Shown one piece after another: positions 11,502-22,041 of a DNA stretch of 64,000 nt. The stretch is taken from assembly GCF_000969765.1 (NCBI RefSeq), contig NZ_CP011096.1, forward strand, positions 1-64,000, in the 5' to 3' direction. A program made the position numbers and the translations under genes. The DNA is from Mycoplasmopsis synoviae ATCC 25204 (GTDB lineage Bacteria; Bacillota_I; Bacilli_A; Mycoplasmatales; Metamycoplasmataceae). The notes under the pieces are model-generated. The model had not been told where the DNA came from. It did no database searches and saw only the letters and a program-made list of their open reading frames with translations. The number at the start of each line of letters is the position of its first letter. Positions within the stretch are counted from its first letter, which is position 1.

Positions 11502-11640
11502 CCTGCGTTTCCAAGTTGTAATGAAAAAAAACGAATACACCTATAAATAAGGCGTATTCGTTCCCATATTGTAAATTGTAAGTGGTAACTTGCACTTTAC
11601 AATATGAAAAAAAAGATCAAAATTAATTGATCTTTTTTTA
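11502..11640. repeat. Dispersed hairpin repeat joined to an IS terminus
   Basis: 11502-11574 matches 26113-26188 almost base for base (two small differences and one indel) and shares its inner stem with 49388-49469. The right part, 11573-11606, is identical to the right end of the decayed IS at 35803-35836 and forms an 11-bp inverted repeat (catattgtaaa / tttacaatatg). It is followed by a terminator-like stem aaaagatcaa / ttgatctttt at 11611-11640. This is debris of a mobile element; no ORF of note. Confidence 0.75.
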
Positions 11641-12012
11641 TTCTAACAGGATTTTCATTATTTAGTGCTTGAACTACAAATAGCAATATTAGTACTAAAA
11701 ATAAAAAAATCTTGAAGAAAAGAATCAATATAATTGTATAACAAAAAATAAGTAATGTCAATAGTTAAAACCTGAAAAAATTATTTACATTAAATTAAAA
11801 ACCTATCTAATTTCTTTAGGAAGGTATTTTTTATGAATGTGATAAATATCAAAACATAAAAAACCACAAATAAAGAAAAAGCAGCAAGAAAAGGCGTAAA
11901 AAATAAAAGCCGATTTTTAAAAAATCGGCAATTTTATTAAATTTTGTGTGGTAAGGTTTACCTTACAATATAAAAAAACCAAAATTAATTGATCTTTTTT
12001 GTGGTAAATTAT
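11641..12012. repeat. Intergenic debris with a second IS right-end remnant
   Basis: No gene is supported here. 11885-11966 resembles the last 80 bp of the decayed IS at 35755-35836, including the hairpin agccgattttt / aaaaatcggc and a diverged terminus ending in cttacaatat. A short ORF with an aggaagg-like Shine-Dalgarno (ATG at 11833) ends after eight codons and was discounted. Confidence 0.6.
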
Positions 12013-13371
<1,359 letters not shown>

Positions 13372-13427
13372 TTATCTCCAGATTAAATTGTTTTTTGTAT
13401 TTATTTTGTATTTAAATATATAGCAAA

Positions 13428-13460
13428 ATTATACTTATTTTAATAAAAATAATATATAAT
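13428..13460. promoter_or_regulatory. Divergent promoters for eno and rpsP
   Basis: On the plus strand TATAAT lies at 13455-13460, 50 bp before rpsP. On the minus strand TATAAT is at 13428-13433 for eno. The two -10 boxes are 22 bp apart, so the two polymerase binding sites overlap and may compete. Confidence 0.55.
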
Positions 13461-13509
13461 TCCATCTAGTAATAGTGTAAAGCAAAATAGCTTGACAGCA
13501 AAGGAGAAT

Positions 13510-13764
13510 ATGGTTAAAATTAGATTAAAACGTATGGGAAGTAAATTCCGTCCAGTTTACAAAATAGTTGTAGCTGACGCTAGAGCACCACGTGATGGAA
13601 AATTTATCGAAGCTTTAGGACACTATAACCCATCTAATAAAGATTTCGTTTTAGATAGTGAAAAAACAGCAAAATGACTAGCTAATGGTGCAAAACCTAC
13701 AGTTACTGTTTGAAACTTATTTAAAAACAATAAACTAACAGAATCTTTAAAAGCTAAAAAATAA
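13510..13764 (+). CDS. rpsP: 30S ribosomal protein bS16
   Basis: 84 aa, the normal length: [21 protein letters not shown], then [18 protein letters not shown]. The ATG at 13510 is chosen over an upstream in-frame TTG (13492) because it has a strong aaggaga Shine-Dalgarno and matches the family N-terminus. Two UGA Trp codons near the C-terminus. Its TAA shares an A with the ATG of trmD (TAATG), so the two are coupled. This rpsP-trmD-rplS order is widely conserved. Confidence 0.97.
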
Positions 13765-14447
13765 TGAAGATTAATTTTCTAACTTTATTTCCAAGATATT
13801 TCGAACCTTTAATCAACGAAAGCATTATTAAAAAAGCCGTTGATAAAAAAATACTTGAATTTAATGTTGTTGATTTTAGGGATTTTACTAAAAGCAAACA
13901 CCGCAAAGTAGATGATGAAATCTATGGCGGAGGGCACGGGCTTTTACTTCAAGTTGAACCAATTGATTTAGCGCTAGATTCACTTGAAAATAGAGGCGGA
14001 TATAAAATCCTAGTAACTCCTCAGGGCAAAATATTTGACCAAAAAATGGCCAATAAATTAGCCAAATACGATCAAATAACATTAATTTCTGGTAGATATG
14101 AAGGTTTTGACGAAAGAGTTACATATTTAGTTGACGAAGAAATATCAATTGGTGATTATGTTTTAACAGGTGGCGAGCTTCCAGCTATGGTTATCGCGGA
14201 TTCTATTTGCCGTCTTGTTCCAGGAGTGATCAAAAAAGAAAGCGTTGAAAATGATTCATTTCAAAACGAAGGACTTTTAGATTATCCACAATATACAAGA
14301 CCAAGAGAATATAAAAACATGAAAGTGCCAGAAGTTTTATTTAATGGGAATCACAAAGAAATAAGTGAGTGAAAATTAAAAGCACAGTTAGAAAAAACAA
14401 AGAAAAATAGACCTGATATATTAGAAAGGATAAAAAATGAGAAATAA
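13764..14447 (+). CDS. trmD: tRNA (guanine37-N1)-methyltransferase
   Basis: 227 aa. It methylates G37 next to the anticodon to prevent frameshifting. SPOUT-family features: [15 protein letters not shown] start, [49 protein letters not shown] and QYTRPREY. The last 11 bases overlap rplS, whose Shine-Dalgarno (gaaagga) lies within trmD. One UGA Trp near the C-terminus. Confidence 0.97.
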
Positions 14448-14790
14448 ATTACTTGAATTAGTTGAGGCACCTCAATTACGTACTGATTTAGCAAGTTTTA
14501 AAACTGGTGATAACGTTAAAGTCCACCTTCGTATCCGTGAAGGAGAAAAAGAAAGAATTCAAATTTTTGAAGGACTTGTAATTAAAAAATCAGAATCAGG
14601 TACAAGAGAAATGTTTACCGTTAGAAAATATTCATACGGTGTAGGTGTTGAAAGAACATTTCCAACAAATTCGCCTTCAATTTCTCAAATTGAAGTTTTA
14701 CGTTCTAACAAAGTTAGAAGAAAAAAACTATTCTACATGCGTGACCGTAAAGGTAAGAGTGCACGTTTAAAAGAAATTAGAACAAAATAA
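14437..14790 (+). CDS. rplS: 50S ribosomal protein bL19
   Basis: 117 aa, full length. Family hallmarks: [43 protein letters not shown], and a basic tail [20 protein letters not shown]. Last gene of the rpsP operon and followed by a terminator. Confidence 0.97.
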   Translation: MRNKLLELVEAPQLRTDLASFKTGDNVKVHLRIREGEKERIQIFEGLVIKKSESGTREMFTVRKYSYGVGVERTFPTNSPSISQIEVLRSNKVRRKKLFYMRDRKGKSARLKEIRTK

Positions 14791-14820
14791 TTAAAAAACC
14801 CCCAATTTTGGGTTTTTTTA
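14791..14820 (+). terminator. Terminator of the rpsP-trmD-rplS operon
   Basis: aaaaaaccc / gggttttttt stem separated by a short loop, right after the rplS stop codon. The tsaE start codon is only nine bases downstream. Confidence 0.85.
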
Positions 14821-14828
14821 CATCTTAT

Positions 14829-15227
14829 ATGAAAAAAGAATTTGTAATCAATAGCCAAGATGAAATAAATCTAATTCTAGATGAAATTTTTAGCGAAATT
14901 AAAATAAAAAAAATAGTTTTACTAGAAGGCGAATTAGGTGCTGGTAAAACCACTTTTGTTAAGTATTTAGCAAAAAGACTAAACATCAAAGAAAACATTA
15001 ATTCACCTAGTTTTAATTTTATGAAAACCTATAATGGACTTATTCATTTAGATTTATATAACTATAAAGGTCATATTGATGAATTTATTCCGTATTTTGA
15101 AGATAACGTTGTAGTTCTTGAATGAAGCAATCTTTTCAAATTGCCATTTAAGCATTTTGTTTTAATTAAAATTCAAAGTTTTAATGATGAAATTAATAAA
15201 AGAAAGTTTTTAGTTACAGTTAAATAA
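14829..15227 (+). CDS. tsaE: tRNA threonylcarbamoyladenosine biosynthesis ATPase TsaE
   Basis: 132 aa. TsaE assists TsaB-TsaD in forming t6A37 on ANN-decoding tRNAs. P-loop LEGELGAGKTTFVKYLAK near residue 36, then INSPSFNFMKTY and the Walker-B-like LIHLDLYNY. The ATG at 14829 is preferred to an in-frame upstream start that falls inside the rplS terminator. It ends TAATG on tsaB, and tsaB overlaps tsaD: the three partners form one coupled unit. Confidence 0.92.
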
Positions 15228-15796
15228 TGAATGTATTTTTAGATACAACCAGCAAAGATTTTTTACTTGTTTTATTTGATAATAACTATAAAGTTATTTG
15301 AAAATCATATTATGAAAACGAAGTAAAAAAAGTTAATTTAATAGTTAACGAATTTCAGAAAATGCTTCAAGAAAATAACTTGCAGGTAAGTCAAATTCAA
15401 AAGCTTTATACTAATGTTGGGCCTGGTTATTTCACTGGCGTTAGATCTGCAATTGTTCTTTTAAAAACTTTAGCATTGTTACTAAATATTGATTTTTATA
15501 TTGCAAATACTTTTGATTTATTAATGATTCAAAATAAAACTAGAAAAACTTTTAAAGTAGATGCACAAGGAAATAAAATTTATTTTTTTAGTAAAAATAA
15601 GTTTTTAGAAACTGGCGATATTTTAAAATCTGTAACAGTTAAATACTTATCTAAAAATACAAAACTTGATTTTTTAAATTATTTAGATATGGCAAATAAT
15701 TTAAAAAAATATATTCCAAGCTTTAAAAAAACTAATCCAAATGATGTAAATGCTCTTTATATTAAAGATCCACAAATAGGAAATAAGAAATGATAA
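15227..15796 (+). CDS. tsaB: tRNA threonylcarbamoyladenosine biosynthesis protein TsaB
   Basis: 189 aa. TsaB is the non-catalytic ASKHA-fold partner that dimerises with TsaD. It begins MNVFLDTTSKDFLLVLF and carries the family motif NVGPGYFTGVRSAI near residue 63. The last codon is UGA (Trp) followed by TAA, with the tsaD ATG overlapping. The C-terminal half is poorly conserved, as is usual in mycoplasmas. Confidence 0.88.
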
Positions 15797-16713
15797 TTTT
15801 AGGAATTGAAACATCACACGATGATTCTTCAATTGCAATTTTAGAAGATGGAAAAGTATTAAATATGTGAAGCATTTCGCAGATTGATATTTTTAAAAAA
15901 TACGGTGGAACTATTCCTGAAATTGCATCCAGAGAACACGTAAAAAATATTGCTATATTGCAAAACTTTTTACAGGAATTTATTGATCTTAATAAAATTG
16001 ATCACATAGCTTATACATCAGAACCAGGACTTATCGGTTGCCTTCAAGTTGGATTTTTATTTGCAAGCGCATTAAGCATTGCTTTAAATAAACCATTAAT
16101 AAAAATTAATCATTTAGATGGACATTTTTTCTCGGGTGCAATTGATAATAAAGAAATTAAATATCCAGCGCTTGGTTTAATAGTATCTGGCGGGCATAGT
16201 CAAATAATTTACGCTAAAAACAAATTTGATTTTCAAATAGTCGGAGAAACTTTAGATGATGCAATTGGAGAATGCTATGATAAAGTATCTTCAAGATTAA
16301 ATTTAGGATTTCCGGGTGGGCCTGTAATAGATAAAATTCATTCATCATATAAAGGTAAATATTTAAAACTTACAAAGCCTAAAACTAGTGGCGAATTTGA
16401 TTTTTCATTTAGTGGAATTAAAACACAAGTGTTAAACGCTTTTAATAATAAAAAATACGAAAGCATTGAACAAATTGCAGCTTCTTTTCAAGAAGTAGCA
16501 ATTAATTATTTAATTGAAAAATTTAAACTAGCAATAGATAAATTTAAACCTGAATCAATTCTATTAGGTGGTGGAGTTTCTGCCAATAAATATCTAAGAG
16601 AAAAGTTTAAAGATCTTCACAAAAACACAATTTTTCCTGAAATAAAATACGCAACTGATAATGGTGCAATGATTGCAATGTGCGCTTATTTAAGAATGAA
16701 AAAAATTAGCTAA
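15790..16713 (+). CDS. tsaD: tRNA N6-adenosine threonylcarbamoyltransferase TsaD
   Basis: 307 aa. It transfers threonylcarbamoyl to A37. MIILGIETSHDDSSIAIL start, IPEIASREHVKNI, metal-binding HLDGH near residue 110, IVSGGHSQIIY, GETLDDAIGECYDKV, FPGGPVIDK, and the C-terminal ATDNGAMIAM. Complete and typical. Its stop codon sits in a hairpin shared with the convergent DJ-1-like gene. Confidence 0.96.
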
Positions 16714-16735
16714 TTATCCCTTAGCTAATTTTTTT
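16700..16735. terminator. Bidirectional terminator holding two stop codons
   Basis: aaattagctaa / ttagctaattt inverted repeat around TTATCCC with T runs on both sides. The left arm contains the tsaD stop and the loop edge contains the stop of the convergent gene (16714-16716). Confidence 0.75.
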
Positions 16736-17259
16736 GACAATTTATATTCTTTTTCGCCAAACAATGTTCTAATAATTTCAAAAGCTAAATGTTGGCTGTA
16801 ATATGATGATTTAGCTGTTATTAATTTTTCAAAAACAACAACACCTTTATTTTGATAATTAGAATTACTTCTTAACTCTTTACTTCAAGCGCTTGGGAAA
16901 GAAGTGTAGTTTTGCTCTTTAATAAGATTGTTATATCTTAAAGCATTTGGCGCATCACAGATTGCAAACACTCATTTATCTTTATCAAAAAAATGCTTTA
17001 TCTTTTTAATTATTTCTTTGTTATCTTTAAAAGAAAAACAAGCCTTACCACCTGGCACAAATACAGCTTGGTAATCTTTTAAATTTACACTAGTTTCTAG
17101 ATTGTTGAATTTAACAATTTCAAATTGTCCAGTTGCTTTTCTAGAGCATGGATTATAAAAAGCAATTTTATTAAATTGCTGGCTTCTTTTTAAAATAGAA
17201 ACCACTGTTGTTAATTCAACATCTTGAAAATTATTGTCAACTATAACTAAAAGATTCAT
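16714..17259 (-). CDS. DJ-1/PfpI family protein
   Basis: 181 aa. The start MNLLVIVDNNFQDVELTTVVSIL and the segment YQAVFVPGGKACFSFKDN match the DJ-1/PfpI class I glutamine amidotransferase-like fold; the nucleophile elbow (usually AxCxGP) is seen as VFAICDAPNAL near residue 100, with Cys retained. Members act as deglycases, proteases or chaperones; no specific role can be given. Its ATG overlaps the stop of the upstream membrane protein gene (TAATG). Confidence 0.75.
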
Positions 17260-18164
17260 TATTTTTTACGACGTATTGTTTTCTTAAATAATAAAACAAT
17301 AAGAATAGTAAGAGGAAGAAGAACAATTAAAGCAAACATAATAGTATAAGCAATAATTCAAGAACGGTTTTCTCTTTGTTTAATTAAATAAACTGTGTTA
17401 ACTATCTCGTTTGCTTCAGGGCCTAAAAGAGTTTTAATGTTTTCGATTCTATTTTTATTGTAAAGGAAAATCGCAAAGTAAAGTGCAAATGCTGCAAATA
17501 ATACAACTGAATTAACAATTAGCAGAATCTTAGTATCTTTAAATACTTGATCCATTAATTGAGTTAAATCAAGATGTAAATTTAACTGAAATGGAGAATC
17601 AGCATTATTTGAAACAATGTCAATATTTCCTGCTTTTCAAAGCCCAAATACAACTAAATTAAAAAGTAAAAAGTAAGTTACAAATATTGCAAAAAGTCAA
17701 GCTCTTCTTAAGTTAGCTAAAATTAACTTTTTATATTTTTCATTGAAATGAACTAGTCCATCTACTTGTCCGTTTGCAACGTTTGCTCTATATATTTTTT
17801 CGCTACGTTTTCAAGCTTTAATGTCAAGCCCGTATTTGATCATGAAAAATAAAGAAACCAAAGCAAGCGGCGCTAGAAGAAAATATCAAACTAAACCATT
17901 TTGATAATCTAGGGTAGTATTTAAAAAGTAATTAACTACTCCACCAATTAAACTAGCAACAAAGATAATGCTTCAAAAAATAACATAAACTGAATATAAA
18001 AATCTTTCTTTTTTAAAGACAGAATATGTAAGTGAATTTAATTGATTTTTTGGATCTTTGTATTTTTTATCTAATTTAGAATTAAAATTACCTTCTTTTT
18101 TATAGACAGGACGTTGAGCTACTTCTAAATTTGTATTTTCTTTATTTTCTAAATTGTTCATCAT
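17259..18164 (-). CDS. Unknown membrane protein, four predicted TM segments
   Basis: 301 aa, no family recognised. A polar, Lys/Asn-rich N-terminal 60 residues is followed by a TM pair (about residues 62-105), a cytoplasmic basic stretch, a second TM near 140-160, an extracellular-looking section and two C-terminal TM segments ending in KKTIRRKK. Start is the first or second of two adjacent ATGs at 18159-18164. It is coupled by overlap to both neighbours, so it probably works with the 384-aa membrane protein upstream. Confidence 0.7.
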
Positions 18165-19318
18165 TACTTCTTAGCTAAAAACATAGAAATTAATAAATTA
18201 ATATTAACTAATGTATTTAATTTTGGTTTTTCTTTATTTACTATATTAATTAGTGTATCAGTTAATTGGCCTCTTGCATCATTTGAAAGAGAATTTAAAT
18301 TTTTTCTAACAGTTATTAAAAAGTCATTTGTATTTAACTGGTTATTTGCATAATTAGAAAGATATTCTTTTTCGATTTCTTTTTGTTTTTCAGTGTTGTT
18401 ATTTTTAATGGCTTCGTTATATGCATCACGATATCTATCGCTATTCTCAATGTAGGTTGGAAGTGATTTATTTAAATCTTCAACTTGAGCGGCAACTTCT
18501 GAAATTATTTGTTTTAGTGAATCATTATTTTCAATTGCATTAAAAATAAATGAACGAACATCTTCGTTATTAAGCCCTGAGACTAAAATTTCAGAAAATT
18601 CATTTAATTTTTCTGTTGCAGATTTATCACCGTTTTCAACTTCTTTAAATATATTTGAAAAATCGGTATTAATTTCATTAAGCTTTATAAGTTTTAAGCT
18701 GTTATCATAAGCTCCGCTTAGTGATTTACCATTGTTACCGGTAAATAATTTAACTGAAATATCAGATAGTCGATATAAAACATCTAAATTTCAGTTTTCT
18801 TTTTCTTGTTTTGTTTTTTCTTCTTCTTTGACGTTGGTTAGTGACGATGCTAAATTAGCATATAAAAGCGCTGCAGGAAAGGCTGTGCAAAGTGCGCTTC
18901 AACCAAATAGAAATCTAAATTTAATTTTTGATTTTTTGTATTTACCTTTTTTCTTTCTTTTAGCTATTAGCACGTAATGGAAAATAATCATTACAATAAA
19001 GTTTAAAAAGCTAACTGCTAAATAAAATCCGCTAGCTGCTAAGGTTATAAAATAAGGTTTAAAAAGTTCGTAATTTGTTTTTTCTTGTTCGCTTAAATTG
19101 CTGCTATTTAAATGGTTTGTATAAACTAAAGAAACTAAAAAGCTTACCCCTACAGTTGCTAGAATTATTACGATATTTGCAACTGTAAATTTTCATCTTA
19201 GTCAAAAACCAATAGCAAATGAAACAAGAAGTATAAAAAAGATTAAAGCAATAACAAAAATGTCAATTCTACCGTGAATTGCATCTTTGAAACGCATTAG
19301 AAAGCTAATATCATTCAT
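18164..19318 (-). CDS. Unknown membrane protein with long helical C-terminal domain
   Basis: 384 aa, no family recognised. Three TM segments in the first 100 residues and one near 130-150 precede a polar region of about 230 residues rich in Glu, Asn, Lys and Leu, likely helical or coiled. A C-terminal hydrophobic end (LVNINLLISMFLAKK) closes it. Its TAA overlaps the ATG of the next gene. The two unknown membrane proteins plus the DJ-1-like gene form one overlapping operon. Confidence 0.7.
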
Positions 19319-19340
19319 AAAATATTCTTATATATTTATC

Positions 19341-19910
19341 TTAAATTAAAATAATATTTTTTGTTGGTTTTTTTCAAGGATTTTTTTTGTTAATTCTATC
19401 TATGAATAACTTACCATTTAAATGATCAAGCTCATGTTGAAAAACTATAGCTAGATAACCTTTGAGGTGAAACTCTAAATGTTTTTGTTTTCTATAGCTA
19501 TAAGCTTGCACCTTGATTTCATAGCTTCTACTAACTAGGCCTTCTTGGTTTGGAATTTCATCAGGAACAGATAGGCAGCCTTCCCCGTGAGCTAGTGCGG
19601 TTAAAATTTTTCCTTTAAAAGTAACTATAGGGTTAAATAAAACATCGTCAAAGACTACTGAGTTATCATCTTGAGTTAATTTAACGTAGAAAACATTTTT
19701 TTGAATTCCATATTGAATAGCAGCCACTCCTACTCCTGCCCGAAAGGTAGAAAAAGGTTTTTGCGAATCTTCAATGTGGTAGATCATTCTATTGGCTAAT
19801 TCAATGTTTTCCTCGCTTAAAGGAAGCTCTACATCTTTAGATTTTGTACGCAAAATTTTGTCTGGAAGAGAAACAATTTTAACGTCACTTGGTTGGTAAA
19901 TTTTACTCAT
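19341..19910 (-). CDS. def: Peptide deformylase
   Basis: 189 aa. It removes the formyl group from nascent proteins. All three motifs are present: GVGVAAIQYG (motif I), EGCLSVP (motif II with the metal-binding Cys) and FQHELDHLNGKLF (HExxH-type motif III). ATG at 19910 is preferred to a TTG two codons upstream. It reads into a Lys-rich tail after a UGA Trp. Divergent from plsY. Confidence 0.95.
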
Positions 19911-19950
19911 AATCAATTAAATTTATATTATATATAATATTATATTAGGA
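19911..19950. promoter_or_regulatory. Divergent def / plsY promoter spacer
   Basis: A 40-bp AT-only spacer with a TATATAAT-type -10 element near 19929-19936 on the plus strand and an aggaatgg Shine-Dalgarno leading straight into plsY. Confidence 0.45.
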
Positions 19951-20625
19951 ATGGAAATATTTTTATCAATAGCTATTAATATTTTAATTTTTTGAATTGG
20001 ATATTTAATAGGTTCGCTTAATGCTTCAATAATTGTTGGAAAATTATTTTATAAAAAAGATGTAAGAGAATTTCATTCCAAAAACGCAGGGGCTACTAAT
20101 AGCTTTAGAGTTTTTGGATATAAAGTAGCTATTGTTATTTTATTTATTGACATTTTAAAAGTAGTTTTTGCTACCTATTTTGTAAGAATTGTTTTTCCTT
20201 TCGTATTTAGTCCGAAGCTATATTTTTATATTCCTTTAATAGCAGGGCTTGCCGCTCAAATTGGGCAAGCTTATCCGATATATTTTAAATTTAGAGGTGG
20301 GAAAGGCGTAGCGGCTACTGTGGGCTTACTAATTTCTATTAATGTATTGCTATGACCTATCGCTGGAGTATTTTTCTTTTTACTATTATTTAAAACAAAA
20401 TACGTTTCACTATCAAGCTTACTAACTACTTTAATAATGATAGGTTTTATTTCTATTCCGTGAATGTCGCAAGGCGTTTTATCATATGCTACAAGTGGAT
20501 TTGGGCAGTTTTGAGTCAATATAATAATTTATCTATTTGCAGCAGCGCTAATATTTTGAAAACATAGAGAAAATATTAAGCGTCTTTTAAGCAAAACAGA
20601 AAATAAAATGAAGTTTAAAAAATAA
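19951..20625 (+). CDS. plsY: Glycerol-3-phosphate acyltransferase PlsY
   Basis: 224 aa integral membrane enzyme that acylates glycerol-3-phosphate from acyl phosphate. Motifs: GSLNASIIVGK near residue 20, HSKNAGATNSFRVFG (motif I), AYPIYFKFRGGKGVAATVG (motif 2) and KHRENIKRLL at the C-terminus (motif 3). Several UGA Trp codons. Starts ffh after 24 bp, so the pair is likely an operon. Confidence 0.95.
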
Positions 20626-20649
20626 CAGAAAGTCAAATAGAATATATCT

Positions 20650-22017
20650 ATGTTTAATATTTTAGAAAAACGTTTCCAAAAAGCAATTGAAAAATATTCT
20701 AAGAAAACTCTTCTTAAAGAAGAGGATATTTTAGAAATAACTCGTGAAATTAAATTAGCTTTATTAGAAGCTGACGTTAACCTAAAAGTAGTTAAAGAAT
20801 TTATTTCAAAAGTTAAAGAAAAAGCTCTTTCATCAGAAATAATAGGAAAGCTAAACCCATCACAGCAAATGACTAAAATCTTTCACGATGAATTAGTTTC
20901 TATTTTAGGTGGAAAAGTTAAAGAAATCAAGCTAGATAAAAAGCCAACCGTTATTATGATGTGTGGTCTTCAAGGATCTGGAAAAACTACAACAGCAGCC
21001 AAGCTTGCATTTTATCTAAGAAAGAAAAAAATGGCAGCAAGTCCATTACTAGTAGCTGCTGATATTTACCGTCCTGCTGCTATAGATCAGCTGGTATCAC
21101 TAGCTAAAAGCGCGCAAATGGATTATTTCCAAATGGGAATAAATACTCCTGCTGAAGATATCGTAAAAGCTGCGCTAGAACAAGCTAGAGATAATAAAAA
21201 CGATTTAATAATAATCGATACTGCTGGTAGGCTTTCAATTGATGAAAAATTAATGCAAGAGCTTTGAAACATTAAGCAAATTGCATCTCCTGAAGAAATT
21301 TTATTTGTAGCAGATGCGTTAAGTGGACAAGATATTATCAACGTGGCTAGTGCTTTTCACGATAAATTAAAACTAAGTGGTAGCATTATAACCAAGCTTG
21401 ACTCTGACGCTAGAGGTGGAGCAGCGCTTTCTATTAGATTTATATTAAATCTTCCAATTAAATTTATCGGTACTGGTGAAAAAATTTCAAACATTGATTT
21501 ATTTTATCCAGATAGAATGGCCGATAGAATTCTTGGAATGGGTGATGTTTTATCATTAATTGAAAAAGCACAAGATGTAATCGATGAAGATAAAGCTAAA
21601 AACATGATGGAAAGAATGTTTAGCGGGAATTTGAATCTTGATGATTTCATGCAACAAATTGCACAAATTAATAAACTTGGAAAATTTTCTAAATTATTAA
21701 AATTCATGCCTGGTAATTTAACCAATAAAATTTCAGAAGATAAAATCGATAGCGCTGAAAAGAAATTAAAAACTTATCAGATTCTTCTTTCTTCAATGAC
21801 AATTAAAGAAAGAAAAAATCCAAAGTTATTAAAACAAGCTTCTAGAAAAGAAAGAGTAATCAAAGGAAGCGGTAGAAGCGTTCAAGAATTTAACAGGTTA
21901 CTGAATGACTTTGATGAAATGGCAAAAAAAATGAATGAAATGTCTAAAAAAATTAAATCAGGAAATTTATCGGGACTTTCAGGAATGGGCATGGGCGGCC
22001 TTGGTGGAATGTTTTAA
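20650..22017 (+). CDS. ffh: Signal recognition particle protein Ffh
   Basis: 455 aa GTPase that binds 4.5S RNA and signal sequences. N domain, then G domain with GLQGSGKTTTAAKLA near residue 105, DIYRPAAIDQL, DTAGRL and TKLDSDARGGAALS; the C-terminal M domain is Met-rich (GNLNLDDFMQQI, MTIKERKNPKLL, GSGRSVQEFNRLL) and ends MGMGGLGGMF. Complete. One UGA Trp. Confidence 0.98.
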
Positions 22018-22041
22018 AAAAAGTGCAATTTGCACTTTTTA
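22016..22041. terminator. Bidirectional terminator between ffh and uvrA
   Basis: aaaaagtgcaa / ttgcacttttt perfect inverted repeat in the 20-bp gap between the convergent genes; the right arm runs up to the uvrA stop. Confidence 0.85.
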
